From NCBI GenBank assembly GCA_047635955.1, contig JBLIGW010000001.1, positions 1 to 55,092 of the forward strand: DNA of 55,092 nucleotides, in the 5' to 3' direction. The stretch's first letter is position 1. Each line of letters begins with the position of its first letter. Origin of the DNA: WFTC01 sp047635955 (GTDB lineage: Bacteria; Patescibacteriota; Gracilibacteria; UBA1369; 2-02-FULL-48-14). A program made the position numbers and the translations under genes. The notes below the pieces were generated by a model, which had not been told where the DNA came from, made no database searches, and worked only from the letters and a program-made list of their open reading frames with translations. This document shows, one piece after another, positions 27,164-34,805 of this stretch.

Positions 27164-27187
27164 CCCCGAGCTAACGAAAAAACAATC

Positions 27188-27340
27188 ATGCTAGGAAAAC
27201 TCAAAAAACGAAAACGTGCACGAACTCATGGTTTTCGAAAACGTATGGCTTCGAAAGGAGGTCAAAACGTACTCAAAGCCCGTCGTGCAAAAGGACGCCA
27301 CGAACTTACTGTACAAGTACCACGTGTTAAGACAAAGTAG
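27188..27340 (+). CDS. rpmH: ribosomal protein bL34
   Basis: A 50-residue, very basic protein of the large ribosomal subunit. The bL34 signature is clear: K-R-K-R-A-R-T-H-G-F-R-K-R-M (~7-20), then A-R-R-A-K-G-R-H-E-L (~31-40). The usual N-terminal extension before K-R is short, and the C-terminus has a few added residues (V-P-R-V-K-T-K). It opens the classical rpmH-rnpA-yidC-jag cluster; its last 17 bases are also the start of rnpA. No dnaA gene or obvious DnaA-box cluster sits upstream, so an origin cannot be claimed. Confidence 0.95.
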   Translation: MLGKLKKRKRARTHGFRKRMASKGGQNVLKARRAKGRHELTVQVPRVKTK

Positions 27341-27674
27341 ACGGATTTCAGGCCGTCAACGCATACAATTAGTTTTGAAAGATGGGGAGCGACTCAAGGG
27401 TCGGTCCCTATCTATGCTTAGACTGGAAAACCCAGCTAACGAAAAACATTGTTACGCAGTAGTGGTTTCAAAAAAAGTTCACAAATTAGCAGTGCAACGA
27501 AACCGTCTTCGTCGACAAATATTCGAGTCCATTAGAACCCTTCAAAAAGAAGGAGTCGTGCCAAGTGGAGCACCTTCTGATATAGTGGTTCTAGCTAGAA
27601 AATCTCTTTTGAATAAAGATTTTACAGAGATAAAAACAAGTATGAGACAACTATTCACCACAAACAATGACTAA
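27324..27674 (+). CDS. rnpA: RNase P protein component
   Basis: 116 aa. Partner of the rnpB RNA at 622. The family pattern is present: F-R-x-V-like opening (here R-I-Q-L-V-L-K-D-G), then Y-A-V-V-V-S-K-K-V-H (~50-60) and the R-N-R-L-R-R-Q-I signature (~65-72), with a basic surface. A much longer open frame starts at 27216 inside rpmH, but RnpA proteins begin only a few residues before this motif. The GTG at 27324 gives M-L-R-Q-S-R-R, like the usual M-L-P-K-x-x-R-L start, with a 17-nt overlap with rpmH. It overlaps yidC by eight bases. Confidence 0.93.
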   Translation: MLRQSRRISGRQRIQLVLKDGERLKGRSLSMLRLENPANEKHCYAVVVSKKVHKLAVQRNRLRRQIFESIRTLQKEGVVPSGAPSDIVVLARKSLLNKDFTEIKTSMRQLFTTNND

Positions 27675-28929
27675 AAAAAAGAAGTTTAACCTAATGCCAT
27701 ACCTACTTGCTTTTGTAGGAACCTTTTTGATTTTACAAATTTTCATGCCCGCAGACAGCAATGTAAAAGACAGCACCGCTGGCATAATCGAAATTGAAAC
27801 GTCCAAAGACGAATACTCAATAGGAAAAGATATAAAGGTAGAAATCACTAATAATTCTGAAGACGCTATAATTATTGAAGCGCCACGATCAGTTTTAGAC
27901 TGTGAACCTACGTTCATTACTTATCAATACGCAAGTGATGGATTTAGTGAAATCACTAATGCTGAAGAGCTTTGTGATTACGAAACGCCATGGATAAAAA
28001 TTGAAGCTGGTGAAAAAGAGACCCTAAGCTTACTCAGTCACACTTACACCAACTTTGGTGAAGCAGGCCGTTACAAAGTAGCGATGGTCGTAGAAGGAAT
28101 CGAATATGAGTCTCCAGAGTTTGAAGTAAACACTCCAGGATTATTCACGCGAACATGGCGAACAATCATATACACACCGATGCTTAATGCCTTGGTAGCC
28201 ATTGTTTCTTACATACCAGGTCACGTACTTGGATTTGCTGTGATCATACTCACACTAATCATGCGAACTTTGCTGCTCATTCCTTCTCAAAAAGGATTTG
28301 AAGCTCAAAATAAAATGCAAGAAGTTCAACCAAAACTTGAAAAACTCAAAGCAAAACACAAAGACGATCAATCTCGTCTTGCTCAAGAAACAATGCTTCT
28401 CTGGAAAGAACACAAGGTTCACCCTCTCTCAAGTTGTCTTCCAATGTTGATTCAACTGCCTATTTTCTTGGCACTATTCTACGTAATTCAAGCGGGTCTC
28501 AGCCCTGATCGAAGCATATTTATTTATGACTTCCTTGCTGGGTTTGACCTAAACCTAGTGGACCCTCAATTCCTTGGTTGGAACTTATTTGATCGAAGTC
28601 TGATTATTCTTCCAATTATTGTAGGAACGCTTCAGTTCATTCAAATGCAGATCATGATGGCAAAGAAAGACAACAAAGCCAAAGGTGCTGCTGAAGTTGA
28701 AACAGCAAATAAGATGATGCGTTACCTAATGCCTCTGATGATTGCTTTCTTCACTTCACAGATGCCAGCAGCCGTTGGGATATACTGGGGAACCAACACT
28801 AGCTATGGTATTATCCAGCAGCTTGTGATAAAAAAGATACGACCCGCAAAGAAAAACACTACGAAAGCAAGCGGTGAGGACGAAGTAAAAGTCCGAGTTA
28901 TTAAAAAGAAACATGGAAAAGGAAATTAA
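27667..28929 (+). CDS. yidC: membrane protein insertase YidC/OxaI with an extra outer domain
   Basis: 420 aa. Inserts proteins into the inner membrane. N-terminal TM (~9-26), then an extracytoplasmic beta-rich domain of ~115 residues (~35-155) whose pattern (E-I-E-T-S-K-D-E-Y-S-I-G, V-E-I-T-N-N-S-E, E-A-G-R-Y-K-V-A-M-V) looks like an Ig/BsuPI-type fold; it has two cysteines (~79 and ~101). The YidC core follows: TM (~175-205), cytoplasmic K-M-Q-E-V-Q-P-K-L-E-K-L loop, P-L-S-S-C-L-P-M-L-I-Q-L-P-I-F and the last TMs, ending in a basic tail. It lies between rnpA and jag as in most bacteria. The outer domain is neither the large Gram-negative P1 domain nor the bare Gram-positive form. Confidence 0.93.
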   Translation: MTKKKKFNLMPYLLAFVGTFLILQIFMPADSNVKDSTAGIIEIETSKDEYSIGKDIKVEITNNSEDAIIIEAPRSVLDCEPTFITYQYASDGFSEITNAEELCDYETPWIKIEAGEKETLSLLSHTYTNFGEAGRYKVAMVVEGIEYESPEFEVNTPGLFTRTWRTIIYTPMLNALVAIVSYIPGHVLGFAVIILTLIMRTLLLIPSQKGFEAQNKMQEVQPKLEKLKAKHKDDQSRLAQETMLLWKEHKVHPLSSCLPMLIQLPIFLALFYVIQAGLSPDRSIFIYDFLAGFDLNLVDPQFLGWNLFDRSLIILPIIVGTLQFIQMQIMMAKKDNKAKGAAEVETANKMMRYLMPLMIAFFTSQMPAAVGIYWGTNTSYGIIQQLVIKKIRPAKKNTTKASGEDEVKVRVIKKKHGKGN

Positions 28930-29368
28930 ACAGTTCGTTTCGGAATTCCTAGTTCATCTAGGAATAGACTTCACTGATTTAGAAGTTGAAACTCTCAGCG
29001 AAAACAAACTACGTGTGAACGTAGTTTCTGATGAACCAAGCCTACTCATTGGTCATCACGGTGAAAACCTCATCGCAATGCAAAAACTAATCAAAGTAGT
29101 GGTTCACAAACGTTTTGGTGAAGCTGTTGAAGTTGCCTTTGATGTAGATAGCTACCGAAAACGACAAGAAGAAAACGTACTTGCGATTACTAAGCAAAAA
29201 ATTGAAGAAGTGCGATCAACACGAGTCCAAGCAACACTTCCTCCAATGTCTCCCTACTTCCGACGAGTTGTTCACCTATTTGTTAGAGACGATGAATACA
29301 CAGATCTAGAAACGGAAAGCATGGGTGAAGGAAACTACAGACAAGTTGCTATTAAGCCTAAAGCCTAA
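28913..29368 (+). CDS. jag: KH-R3H RNA-binding protein Jag/KhpB
   Basis: 151 aa. A type II KH domain (~30-90, with L-L-I-G-H-H-G-E-N-L-I-A-M-Q as the GxxG loop) followed by an R3H domain (~95-150, with S-P-Y-F-R-R-V-V-H). The Jag N-terminal domain of firmicute homologues is missing, giving a compact form. It binds RNA and, in studied bacteria, affects division and wall synthesis with KhpA. It overlaps yidC by 17 bases; a wall-binding SLH-RlpA gene follows after four bases, which suggests one transcription unit. Confidence 0.93.
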   Translation: MEKEIKQFVSEFLVHLGIDFTDLEVETLSENKLRVNVVSDEPSLLIGHHGENLIAMQKLIKVVVHKRFGEAVEVAFDVDSYRKRQEENVLAITKQKIEEVRSTRVQATLPPMSPYFRRVVHLFVRDDEYTDLETESMGEGNYRQVAIKPKA

Positions 29369-29372
29369 AGGC

Positions 29373-30263
29373 ATGAAAGCCTCACTTATCATCCCTTCTC
29401 TGCTAGTAAGTCTCATCATTCCTGTGGTGGCCCTTTCTTCAAGCACCGTTTACTCAGACGTTCCAGTAAATCATATTTATGCAGGACCAGTAATGCACTT
29501 TACTGACACTGGCCTTGTAAGTGGATACGACGCAGGAAACTTTGGCGTAGACAATGAAATCAACCGCGTAGAAGCTTTGAAAGTAATCATGGAATACTGG
29601 GAGGTTCAAGACCCAAGCGAAAACGTAGAAATGACTTTTACGGATCTAGAAGAAGAAGCTTGGTACTTAGAGTCTTTAGAAAAAGCACTTTCCCTTGGAA
29701 TCGTTAGTGGATACCCAGATGGTAGCTTTCAGCCTGAAAGCAGCGTTAACCGCGTTGAGGCACTCAAAATGATTCTTATTAGTGGTGGAATGGACATCCC
29801 TAGCAGTGATGACGAATATTGGTACGCTGGATACCTAGATTACGCTATTGAAAATGGCCTACTCACTTCTACAGCCGATGCTGATTACGATCCAGAAGCT
29901 ACACTCACTCGTGGTGAATTTATTGATCTTTTATACCGTTTAGAAAAAAACCCATACACCGGTGAAGACGAATACGGTGTGGCGAGTTATTACGGCTACT
30001 CATTTGATGGGAGAAATACAGCCTCAGGCATCCCACTAGAAGCCTACGGCTACATGGCAGCTCATAAGACCCTTCCTTTTGGAACTTGGGTACGAGCTAC
30101 AAACTTAGACAACAATGAATACGTAGATGTGGAAATCGTAGACCGAGGGCCTTTCATTGAAGGTCGAATTATAGATCTAACTCCAGGAGCATTCGAAGAA
30201 ATTGGCTCCTTGGGAAGCGGAATTTTGAATGTAAGAATTGAAATACTCTCAACAGAAGAGTAG
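29373..30263 (+). CDS. secreted SLH-domain protein with RlpA-type double-psi barrel
   Basis: 296 aa. Signal peptide (~1-26, A-L-S-S-S-T-V-Y-S cleavage region). Three SLH-like repeats (~28-195; each with F-x-D and a G-x-x-x-G-Y or N-R-V-E-A-L-K-x-I signature) for attachment to wall polymers, then an RlpA/DPBB domain (~205-290) with G-V-A-S-Y-Y-G, T-A-S-G, A-H-K-T-L-P-F-G-T, V-E-I-V-D-R-G-P-F and R-I-I-D-L-T. RlpA-like domains cleave or bind peptidoglycan glycan strands. The frame is open to 29325, but only 29373 gives a proper signal peptide. It directly follows jag and precedes an FtsL-like gene. Confidence 0.9.
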   Translation: MKASLIIPSLLVSLIIPVVALSSSTVYSDVPVNHIYAGPVMHFTDTGLVSGYDAGNFGVDNEINRVEALKVIMEYWEVQDPSENVEMTFTDLEEEAWYLESLEKALSLGIVSGYPDGSFQPESSVNRVEALKMILISGGMDIPSSDDEYWYAGYLDYAIENGLLTSTADADYDPEATLTRGEFIDLLYRLEKNPYTGEDEYGVASYYGYSFDGRNTASGIPLEAYGYMAAHKTLPFGTWVRATNLDNNEYVDVEIVDRGPFIEGRIIDLTPGAFEEIGSLGSGILNVRIEILSTEE

Positions 30264-30273
30264 ATTAGTAGCA

Positions 30274-30639
30274 ATGATGGACCCACTTACACGTCGAGTA
30301 AAACCACTTAAAAACCGAACGCGCAGAAAACCGCTTTCAGTCGAAGTTCAAAGTACCTACCGAATGATTGTATTTTTACTCTTACTCATTGGAGGAGCCT
30401 CAATGGCTCTTTTTCTTTATACAAATAGCCTCAAACCAGTGAAGGGATACACGCTCAAACAGTTGCAAATCAACTACGAAAACCTTTCAGCTGAATCTCG
30501 AACTTGGGACCACCGCGTTATTGAAGCTCAATCCTTCATCAACCTTGAAGAAGATGCCGTAGTCAATGAAATGGAAGAAATGAATGAAAATGATTTCAGC
30601 TACGCAACAAGCGATTTTGGATACGCATACAATGAATAA
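30274..30639 (+). CDS. FtsL-like single-pass membrane protein, 121 aa
   Basis: A basic cytoplasmic N-terminus (~1-28), one TM (~30-50), and a short extracytoplasmic helical/coiled region (~58-110) with an acidic tail: the layout of FtsL/DivIC division proteins, though sequence alone does not prove it. The ATG at 30274 is chosen over 30238 to avoid overlap with the RlpA gene. It overlaps nth by eight bases. Confidence 0.6.
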   Translation: MMDPLTRRVKPLKNRTRRKPLSVEVQSTYRMIVFLLLLIGGASMALFLYTNSLKPVKGYTLKQLQINYENLSAESRTWDHRVIEAQSFINLEEDAVVNEMEEMNENDFSYATSDFGYAYNE

Positions 30640-31270
30640 GGAAAACACAGTTCAATTGGTGCAGATTTTAGCCCATGAGTTTCCTGACCCACAGGCACCT
30701 TTGACGCACCGAAATGCTTTTGAGCTACTCATTGCGGTGATTCTTTCCGCACAATGTACCGATGCACGTGTGAACACCGTGACTCCACACCTTTTCCATA
30801 AAGACACCCCCTGTAAGCCCCAAGACTTGCTTGACTTGGGCGAAGACGAAGTAAAACGAATCATTCACCCCTGTGGCTATTTCAACAGCAAAACAAAAGC
30901 CCTCATGGGCTCTGCCATGATGCTTCAAGGCAAAGAAGTCCCAAATGACTTTGACGAACTCATTAAACTCCCAGGTGTTGGTGGTAAAACCGCTCAAGTT
31001 GTGCTCGCTCAGTGGTATGGCCAAGATACCTTTCCTGTGGACACTCACATACATCGTGTTTGTAATCGTTTAGGCGTTGCCGATTCTGGCAAAAACCGTG
31101 ACAAAACTGAACGACAAATGAAAGCTGCTATTCCCAAAGAAAATTGGAGCGCACTGCACCTGCAAATTATTTTCCACGGAAGAAAAACCTGCACCGCCTA
31201 TAAACCTAAATGTGGGGACTGCCCTCTCAAAGAGATTTGCGAGTGGGACTCCAAAACTCCCATGAAATAG
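30632..31270 (+). CDS. nth: endonuclease III (DNA glycosylase/AP lyase)
   Basis: 212 aa. Removes oxidised pyrimidines and nicks AP sites in base-excision repair. The helix-hairpin-helix L-P-G-V-G-G-K-T-A carries the catalytic Lys (~122) and P-V-D-T-H-I-H-R-V the catalytic Asp (~140). The C-terminal C-x6-C-x2-C-x5-C 4Fe-4S motif is intact (~188-204). The frame reaches 30584, but the ATG at 30632 fits family length. The 3' end overlaps the convergent 603-aa gene by 44 bases. Confidence 0.95.
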   Translation: MNKENTVQLVQILAHEFPDPQAPLTHRNAFELLIAVILSAQCTDARVNTVTPHLFHKDTPCKPQDLLDLGEDEVKRIIHPCGYFNSKTKALMGSAMMLQGKEVPNDFDELIKLPGVGGKTAQVVLAQWYGQDTFPVDTHIHRVCNRLGVADSGKNRDKTERQMKAAIPKENWSALHLQIIFHGRKTCTAYKPKCGDCPLKEICEWDSKTPMK

Positions 31271-33038
31271 ATCTAGCTTCACAAAATTTAGACAAGGCCT
31301 CCAAAACTTCTTTTTCTGACGTGTCACTTCTTTGAAGTTCACGCTTCAGTTCATCTTGATCCACCACAACCTTAGTCAAATAATTGAAAACTTCGCCTCC
31401 ATCAACTCCACCAACTTGTGCCTCTAAATATCTAACCACGTTTTTGTGATCACCTTCGCGAGCAAGATTAAAAATAGCCTTCATAATAGGAACATGAACC
31501 GCAGCGATTTGCCTACTGGCAACGTCACCACCTAACTCACTAATACTATTAGGCAAGCCTAGTGAATTCAAAGAATCTGAAGCCGTGAAGCTAGTGTGAT
31601 CTTTCAAACCTTCAAAATCGAAAACAAAACGTACACTTCCATAATTAACCCCAGAACCATTACTTTCAAGTTCATCACTCGAATCATCAATCACCATTGC
31701 AAGAGAACTCTCATCCTCAGACCAACCTAAAGCAGTATGAATAGCTTTTCGATCAAACAATACTTCATCCAAACTACGCAGACCTTTACTTCGTTTTTTT
31801 TGCTCATCCTTAGGCAAGTCAAAAATCGTCAGAATACGACCCGACTCCAAAAGAGCAATCACATCCTGACCTGTTTCAGAATAAGACAGAACTAAATCAT
31901 CCTTAATGTTTTCAGCTTCCGATTTCAGCTCCTTGATAAGTTCTTCAACATCAAAAGAACTAGACCTATTATGAATTAAATGCAAAATAATTGCGTGTCT
32001 AATTGTTTCAAAAGATCTATGTGCTTGCTTATCCATCTTGTCAGCTTGAAGTTCAGAAAGCTCACTCACGTTCAAACCATCAAAAGCTAAATAGACAGCT
32101 TTCAAATGATCCAACCAATACTGCATATTATAAAGAACCTTAGGCATTTTATCCTGCGAAAAACGAGATCCAAACGCCCAAGCCATTTTATTATATTTCT
32201 CAAAAAGATCCTCAGGTAGATCAGGCACCACCTTAGTGATTAGTTTTTGAATAGAAGGTAAGTCAGATTTAATTTGAACCAAAAGAGAATGATCAATCCC
32301 CAAGGCCTTTAAAGTATCCGCCTTGCTTGACCAGTCTTCAACAAAATCATGGAAAGACCCCCTGTCAGATTTCAATTGTCTCTTCAAATCATCTTCATCA
32401 ATCTCATTTAATCCTTTTGAATACCGTCTCAAAAGACGAGCCTCTTCACCGATTACACGACCTTGACTTGGGAGAAGTCCACGAAGCCAACCCGATACAC
32501 TGTTCCGAGAAAGTGCATGAGCCTCCATACGCTCTTTTGCACGCTGGGCCAGAACTTCAATGCTTGCAATACTCTGTTTTAAAGCATCACTCCCTTTGGT
32601 AATTGAATCCATTGCTTCAGCTGATTTAGAACCAGTTTCTTTTTTTAGTAATTGACATCGTTCAAATTCAGAATGAAGCTCAGCAGCAGCTTCCTGATCA
32701 GCATAAACATGAGACATTCTCGAATAAAAATGCATATCTTCTTCTGAACCCCCGGGTCTCAAATCCTGAATAGAATGAAAAAGGATATTTACTTCCTGGC
32801 GAAGTTTCACAATCTGAGAAATTTTCTCTCTATCCTCATCCTTTCTTAGTGGAGCACCTGAGCTGAACTCAAGACTTTCCTCTAAAACAGTAATCTCTTG
32901 AGCTAAAACTTTTACTCGAGTTTCAACTTGATTGATTAAAAAAATTTTACCACCAGGCGTCCTGATCTCTCTTGTTTCTTTAGAGCTCAAGCTTTCAATC
33001 TGACTACCCTCTAAATTTATTTCTTCTGAAGAATTCAT
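31227..33038 (-). CDS. large hypothetical, mostly helical protein, 603 aa
   Basis: No family recognised. It has no signal peptide or TM helix, so it is probably cytosolic. The first ~200 residues are charged and coiled-coil prone (K-V-L-A-Q-E-I-T-V-L-E-E-S-L-E type heptads). The middle is helical, and ~430-480 holds a strand-rich patch (S-L-A-M-V-I-D-D-S-S-D and Y-G-S-V-R-F-V-F-D-F-E). It has a strong promoter whose -10 ends six bases before the ATG, so the mRNA is probably leaderless. The C-terminal coding end overlaps nth by 44 bases. Helical size and composition suggest a structural or scaffold role, but this is a guess. Confidence 0.75.
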   Translation of the reverse strand: MNSSEEINLEGSQIESLSSKETREIRTPGGKIFLINQVETRVKVLAQEITVLEESLEFSSGAPLRKDEDREKISQIVKLRQEVNILFHSIQDLRPGGSEEDMHFYSRMSHVYADQEAAAELHSEFERCQLLKKETGSKSAEAMDSITKGSDALKQSIASIEVLAQRAKERMEAHALSRNSVSGWLRGLLPSQGRVIGEEARLLRRYSKGLNEIDEDDLKRQLKSDRGSFHDFVEDWSSKADTLKALGIDHSLLVQIKSDLPSIQKLITKVVPDLPEDLFEKYNKMAWAFGSRFSQDKMPKVLYNMQYWLDHLKAVYLAFDGLNVSELSELQADKMDKQAHRSFETIRHAIILHLIHNRSSSFDVEELIKELKSEAENIKDDLVLSYSETGQDVIALLESGRILTIFDLPKDEQKKRSKGLRSLDEVLFDRKAIHTALGWSEDESSLAMVIDDSSDELESNGSGVNYGSVRFVFDFEGLKDHTSFTASDSLNSLGLPNSISELGGDVASRQIAAVHVPIMKAIFNLAREGDHKNVVRYLEAQVGGVDGGEVFNYLTKVVVDQDELKRELQRSDTSEKEVLEALSKFCEARSISWEFWSPTRKSL

Positions 33039-33044
33039 CTTAAT

Positions 33045-33073
33045 ATTATACCATAAAAATTAGCTTTTCTAAA
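33045..33073 (-). promoter_or_regulatory. leaderless promoter of the 603-aa gene
   Basis: Minus strand TTTAGA (33068-33073), 17-nt spacer, TATAAT (33045-33050), six bases, ATG at 33038: +1 expected on the A of ATG. Confidence 0.65.
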
Positions 33074-33094
33074 GTAACCCCGTACCTATAAAGA

Positions 33095-33126
33095 CACAAA
33101 AAGAGCCCTCACGGGCTCTTTTTGTG
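33095..33126 (-). terminator. intrinsic terminator of the DUF4349 gene
   Basis: Perfect 14-bp stem (33095-33108 with 33113-33126), 4-nt loop, GC core GAGCCC/GGGCTC with T5 in the stem arm. Lies 19 bases after the DUF4349 stop. Confidence 0.85.
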
Positions 33127-33144
33127 ATTAAAAATCAAATCCTC

Positions 33145-34026
33145 TTACTTCTTTCCTTTCTTCTTTTTACGATCAAGCCATTTCCATCCAAACCATCCAA
33201 GGATTGCAAAAGGCCATCCAAAGATCGCTAGATAAATTACTCCATCCAATACATCTTGAAGAAATACCAACCAATTACCAAAGGCATCAGTTACCGTGCT
33301 AAATGGACGCCATTTTTCAGTAACGGCACTCACGCTTTCGTCTTCAGTTAAATAAAGATCGATAGTAGAGAAAGCCACTCGAGTATCGTAATAACTGAGC
33401 TGACTTTCCATGTATTCAATGTTTGATCGAACCGTAGAAAGAGACCTCGTCACTTCAAGAATTTCAGTGACAGTCCCCGCTCTATCCATAAGGTTTAAGT
33501 AAGCTTGTTCTTCAACATACGCATTGTTCACACGAGCCGTAAGGTCCATGTACGCATCTGTTACATCATCCGCATTGGTCCATTCATTGTCCGTATAAAT
33601 AGCCAAATCTTTCAGATTTCCCATCGCTGAATCAAAACCTTCAGCAGGAACTCGAATCTGAATATCTGCATAATAAGATGAGTCACCTCGACTCACATTC
33701 AGGTAGAGAACGCTCCCTCCCCATTCAGAAATAGATGCTTCAATAAGATCCACTGATTCACGCACATCATCCACATGAAGATCAAGCGAACCTGATTTAA
33801 TCACCTTAGCCTCTACATCAACTGATTCAGTAGCTACATCATCAAAACCATATTCTCCTTCAGCAAGAAAAGAGGTAGGCGCTGATTTAGCACTATCATA
33901 ATCCATATAAGACTCTTCAAGAGGAGCACTAGTATTGGATCGAGTTAAGGGATTACTACACGCTGAGAAAAGTACTGAAAAAAGCACTAGTGAGGCAAGC
34001 AAGGCCGATTTATTAAATAGCTTCAT
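33145..34026 (-). CDS. DUF4349 lipoprotein
   Basis: 293 aa. Lipobox V-L-F-S-A-C (Cys ~23), a polar linker, then the DUF4349 domain (~75-290): V-I-K-S-G-S-L-D-L-H-V-D-D-V (a strand), G-G-x-V-L-Y, helical coiled-coil region R-V-N-N-A-Y-V-E-E-Q-A-Y-L-N-L-M-D, and a C-terminal TM (~262-283) followed by a Lys tail. The protein is therefore anchored at both ends. The family has no assigned reaction. It has an extended -10 promoter and a strong terminator, so it is a monocistronic unit. Confidence 0.9.
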   Translation of the reverse strand: MKLFNKSALLASLVLFSVLFSACSNPLTRSNTSAPLEESYMDYDSAKSAPTSFLAEGEYGFDDVATESVDVEAKVIKSGSLDLHVDDVRESVDLIEASISEWGGSVLYLNVSRGDSSYYADIQIRVPAEGFDSAMGNLKDLAIYTDNEWTNADDVTDAYMDLTARVNNAYVEEQAYLNLMDRAGTVTEILEVTRSLSTVRSNIEYMESQLSYYDTRVAFSTIDLYLTEDESVSAVTEKWRPFSTVTDAFGNWLVFLQDVLDGVIYLAIFGWPFAILGWFGWKWLDRKKKKGKK

Positions 34027-34050
34027 GACAATTGGGTTAGTCTACATGCC

Positions 34051-34059
34051 AGTATAACA
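34051..34059 (-). promoter_or_regulatory. extended -10 promoter element of the DUF4349 gene
   Basis: Minus strand TGTTATACT (TG-N-TATACT); no convincing -35. ATG at 34026. Confidence 0.5.
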
Positions 34060-34065
34060 TGTGAG

Positions 34066-34095
34066 TTCACAGGAATCTTTCAAAAATGTTAGAAT
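34066..34095 (+). promoter_or_regulatory. promoter of the DUF4112 gene
   Basis: TTCACA (34066-34071), 18-nt spacer, TAGAAT (34090-34095); ATG at 34125. Confidence 0.45.
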
Positions 34096-34124
34096 AATAA
34101 GGAAATAGAATTAAATCCCACATT

Positions 34125-34748
34125 ATGAATAATAACTCACACGAAACTCCAGACTCAGCTCCAAGTGAAGTAATAAACTTTGACGAAGAAGTTCGCAAAC
34201 GTGCAGATATTGCTCTCGAAGCAAAGCACGAACACGAAATTGCCACAGCTGTAGCCGAGCATCCTGAAAACGTAGACAAAGAAGAACTGAGAATTGAAAT
34301 CTTTCGACGTCTTGAAGGTGCACGAAATGCTGAAGCACGCGTGAAAGTCATTGCCACAATTTTAGATACTTATGGAGCCGACGCATTACTTGGATTCTTT
34401 TTCCCAGAAATTGGTGACGCCGCCGTTTCTGCTAGCGTCTTTGCTTACCTATTTGGAGAGTCCGTTATGGCAGGTATCCCAGCCACTGACATTGCAAAAA
34501 TGGCATGGTACCAACTCGTAGATTTTGCAATTGGAAGCGTTCCTATCATTGGAGATATTGGTGACCATTTCTACAAAGCAAATAACTACTCCGCCACCTT
34601 ATTCACCGAACATCGTGACCGACTAGTAGCCGAAGCAGTCGAAGCAGGCATCCCTCAATCAGAGATTGAACACTTACTCACCTCACGTGAATCCATTGAA
34701 CATGGCGCAAAAAAAGCAAATAAGTTCGTTAAGAAAATGGCTGCTTAA
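34125..34748 (+). CDS. DUF4112 membrane-associated protein
   Basis: 207 aa. The N-terminal ~65 residues are acidic and helical; the core (~85-165) matches DUF4112: G-A-D-A-L-L-G-F...P-E-I-G-D, then hydrophobic helix, then F-A-I-G-S-V-P-I-I-G-D-I-G-D and F-Y-K-A-N. The two G-x-P-x-I-G-D motifs around hydrophobic hairpins are the family mark. Function is unknown. It is monocistronic between divergent DUF4349 and a terminator. The long acidic N-terminus is unusual for the family, which normally starts close to the core. Confidence 0.75.
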   Translation: MNNNSHETPDSAPSEVINFDEEVRKRADIALEAKHEHEIATAVAEHPENVDKEELRIEIFRRLEGARNAEARVKVIATILDTYGADALLGFFFPEIGDAAVSASVFAYLFGESVMAGIPATDIAKMAWYQLVDFAIGSVPIIGDIGDHFYKANNYSATLFTEHRDRLVAEAVEAGIPQSEIEHLLTSRESIEHGAKKANKFVKKMAA

Positions 34749-34760
34749 TTGGATACTAAA

Positions 34761-34785
34761 AAAGCCCTCCACAATGGAGGGCTTT
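34761..34785 (-). terminator. intrinsic terminator, minus strand (probably bidirectional)
   Basis: 11-bp perfect stem (34761-34771 with 34775-34785), 3-nt loop. On the minus strand it is followed by T6; on the plus strand the tail is weaker. Confidence 0.8.
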
Positions 34786-34805
34786 AAATAAACTAATAAA
34801 GAGAA

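Noticed and set aside
27019..27187. Replication origin next to rpmH
   Set aside because: No dnaA gene, DnaA-box cluster or AT-rich unwinding repeat is visible; only back-to-back promoters.
27216..27674. Long version of rnpA starting inside rpmH
   Set aside because: The extra 36 residues are the out-of-frame reading of rpmH and are unlike RnpA; the GTG at 27324 gives a family-like start.
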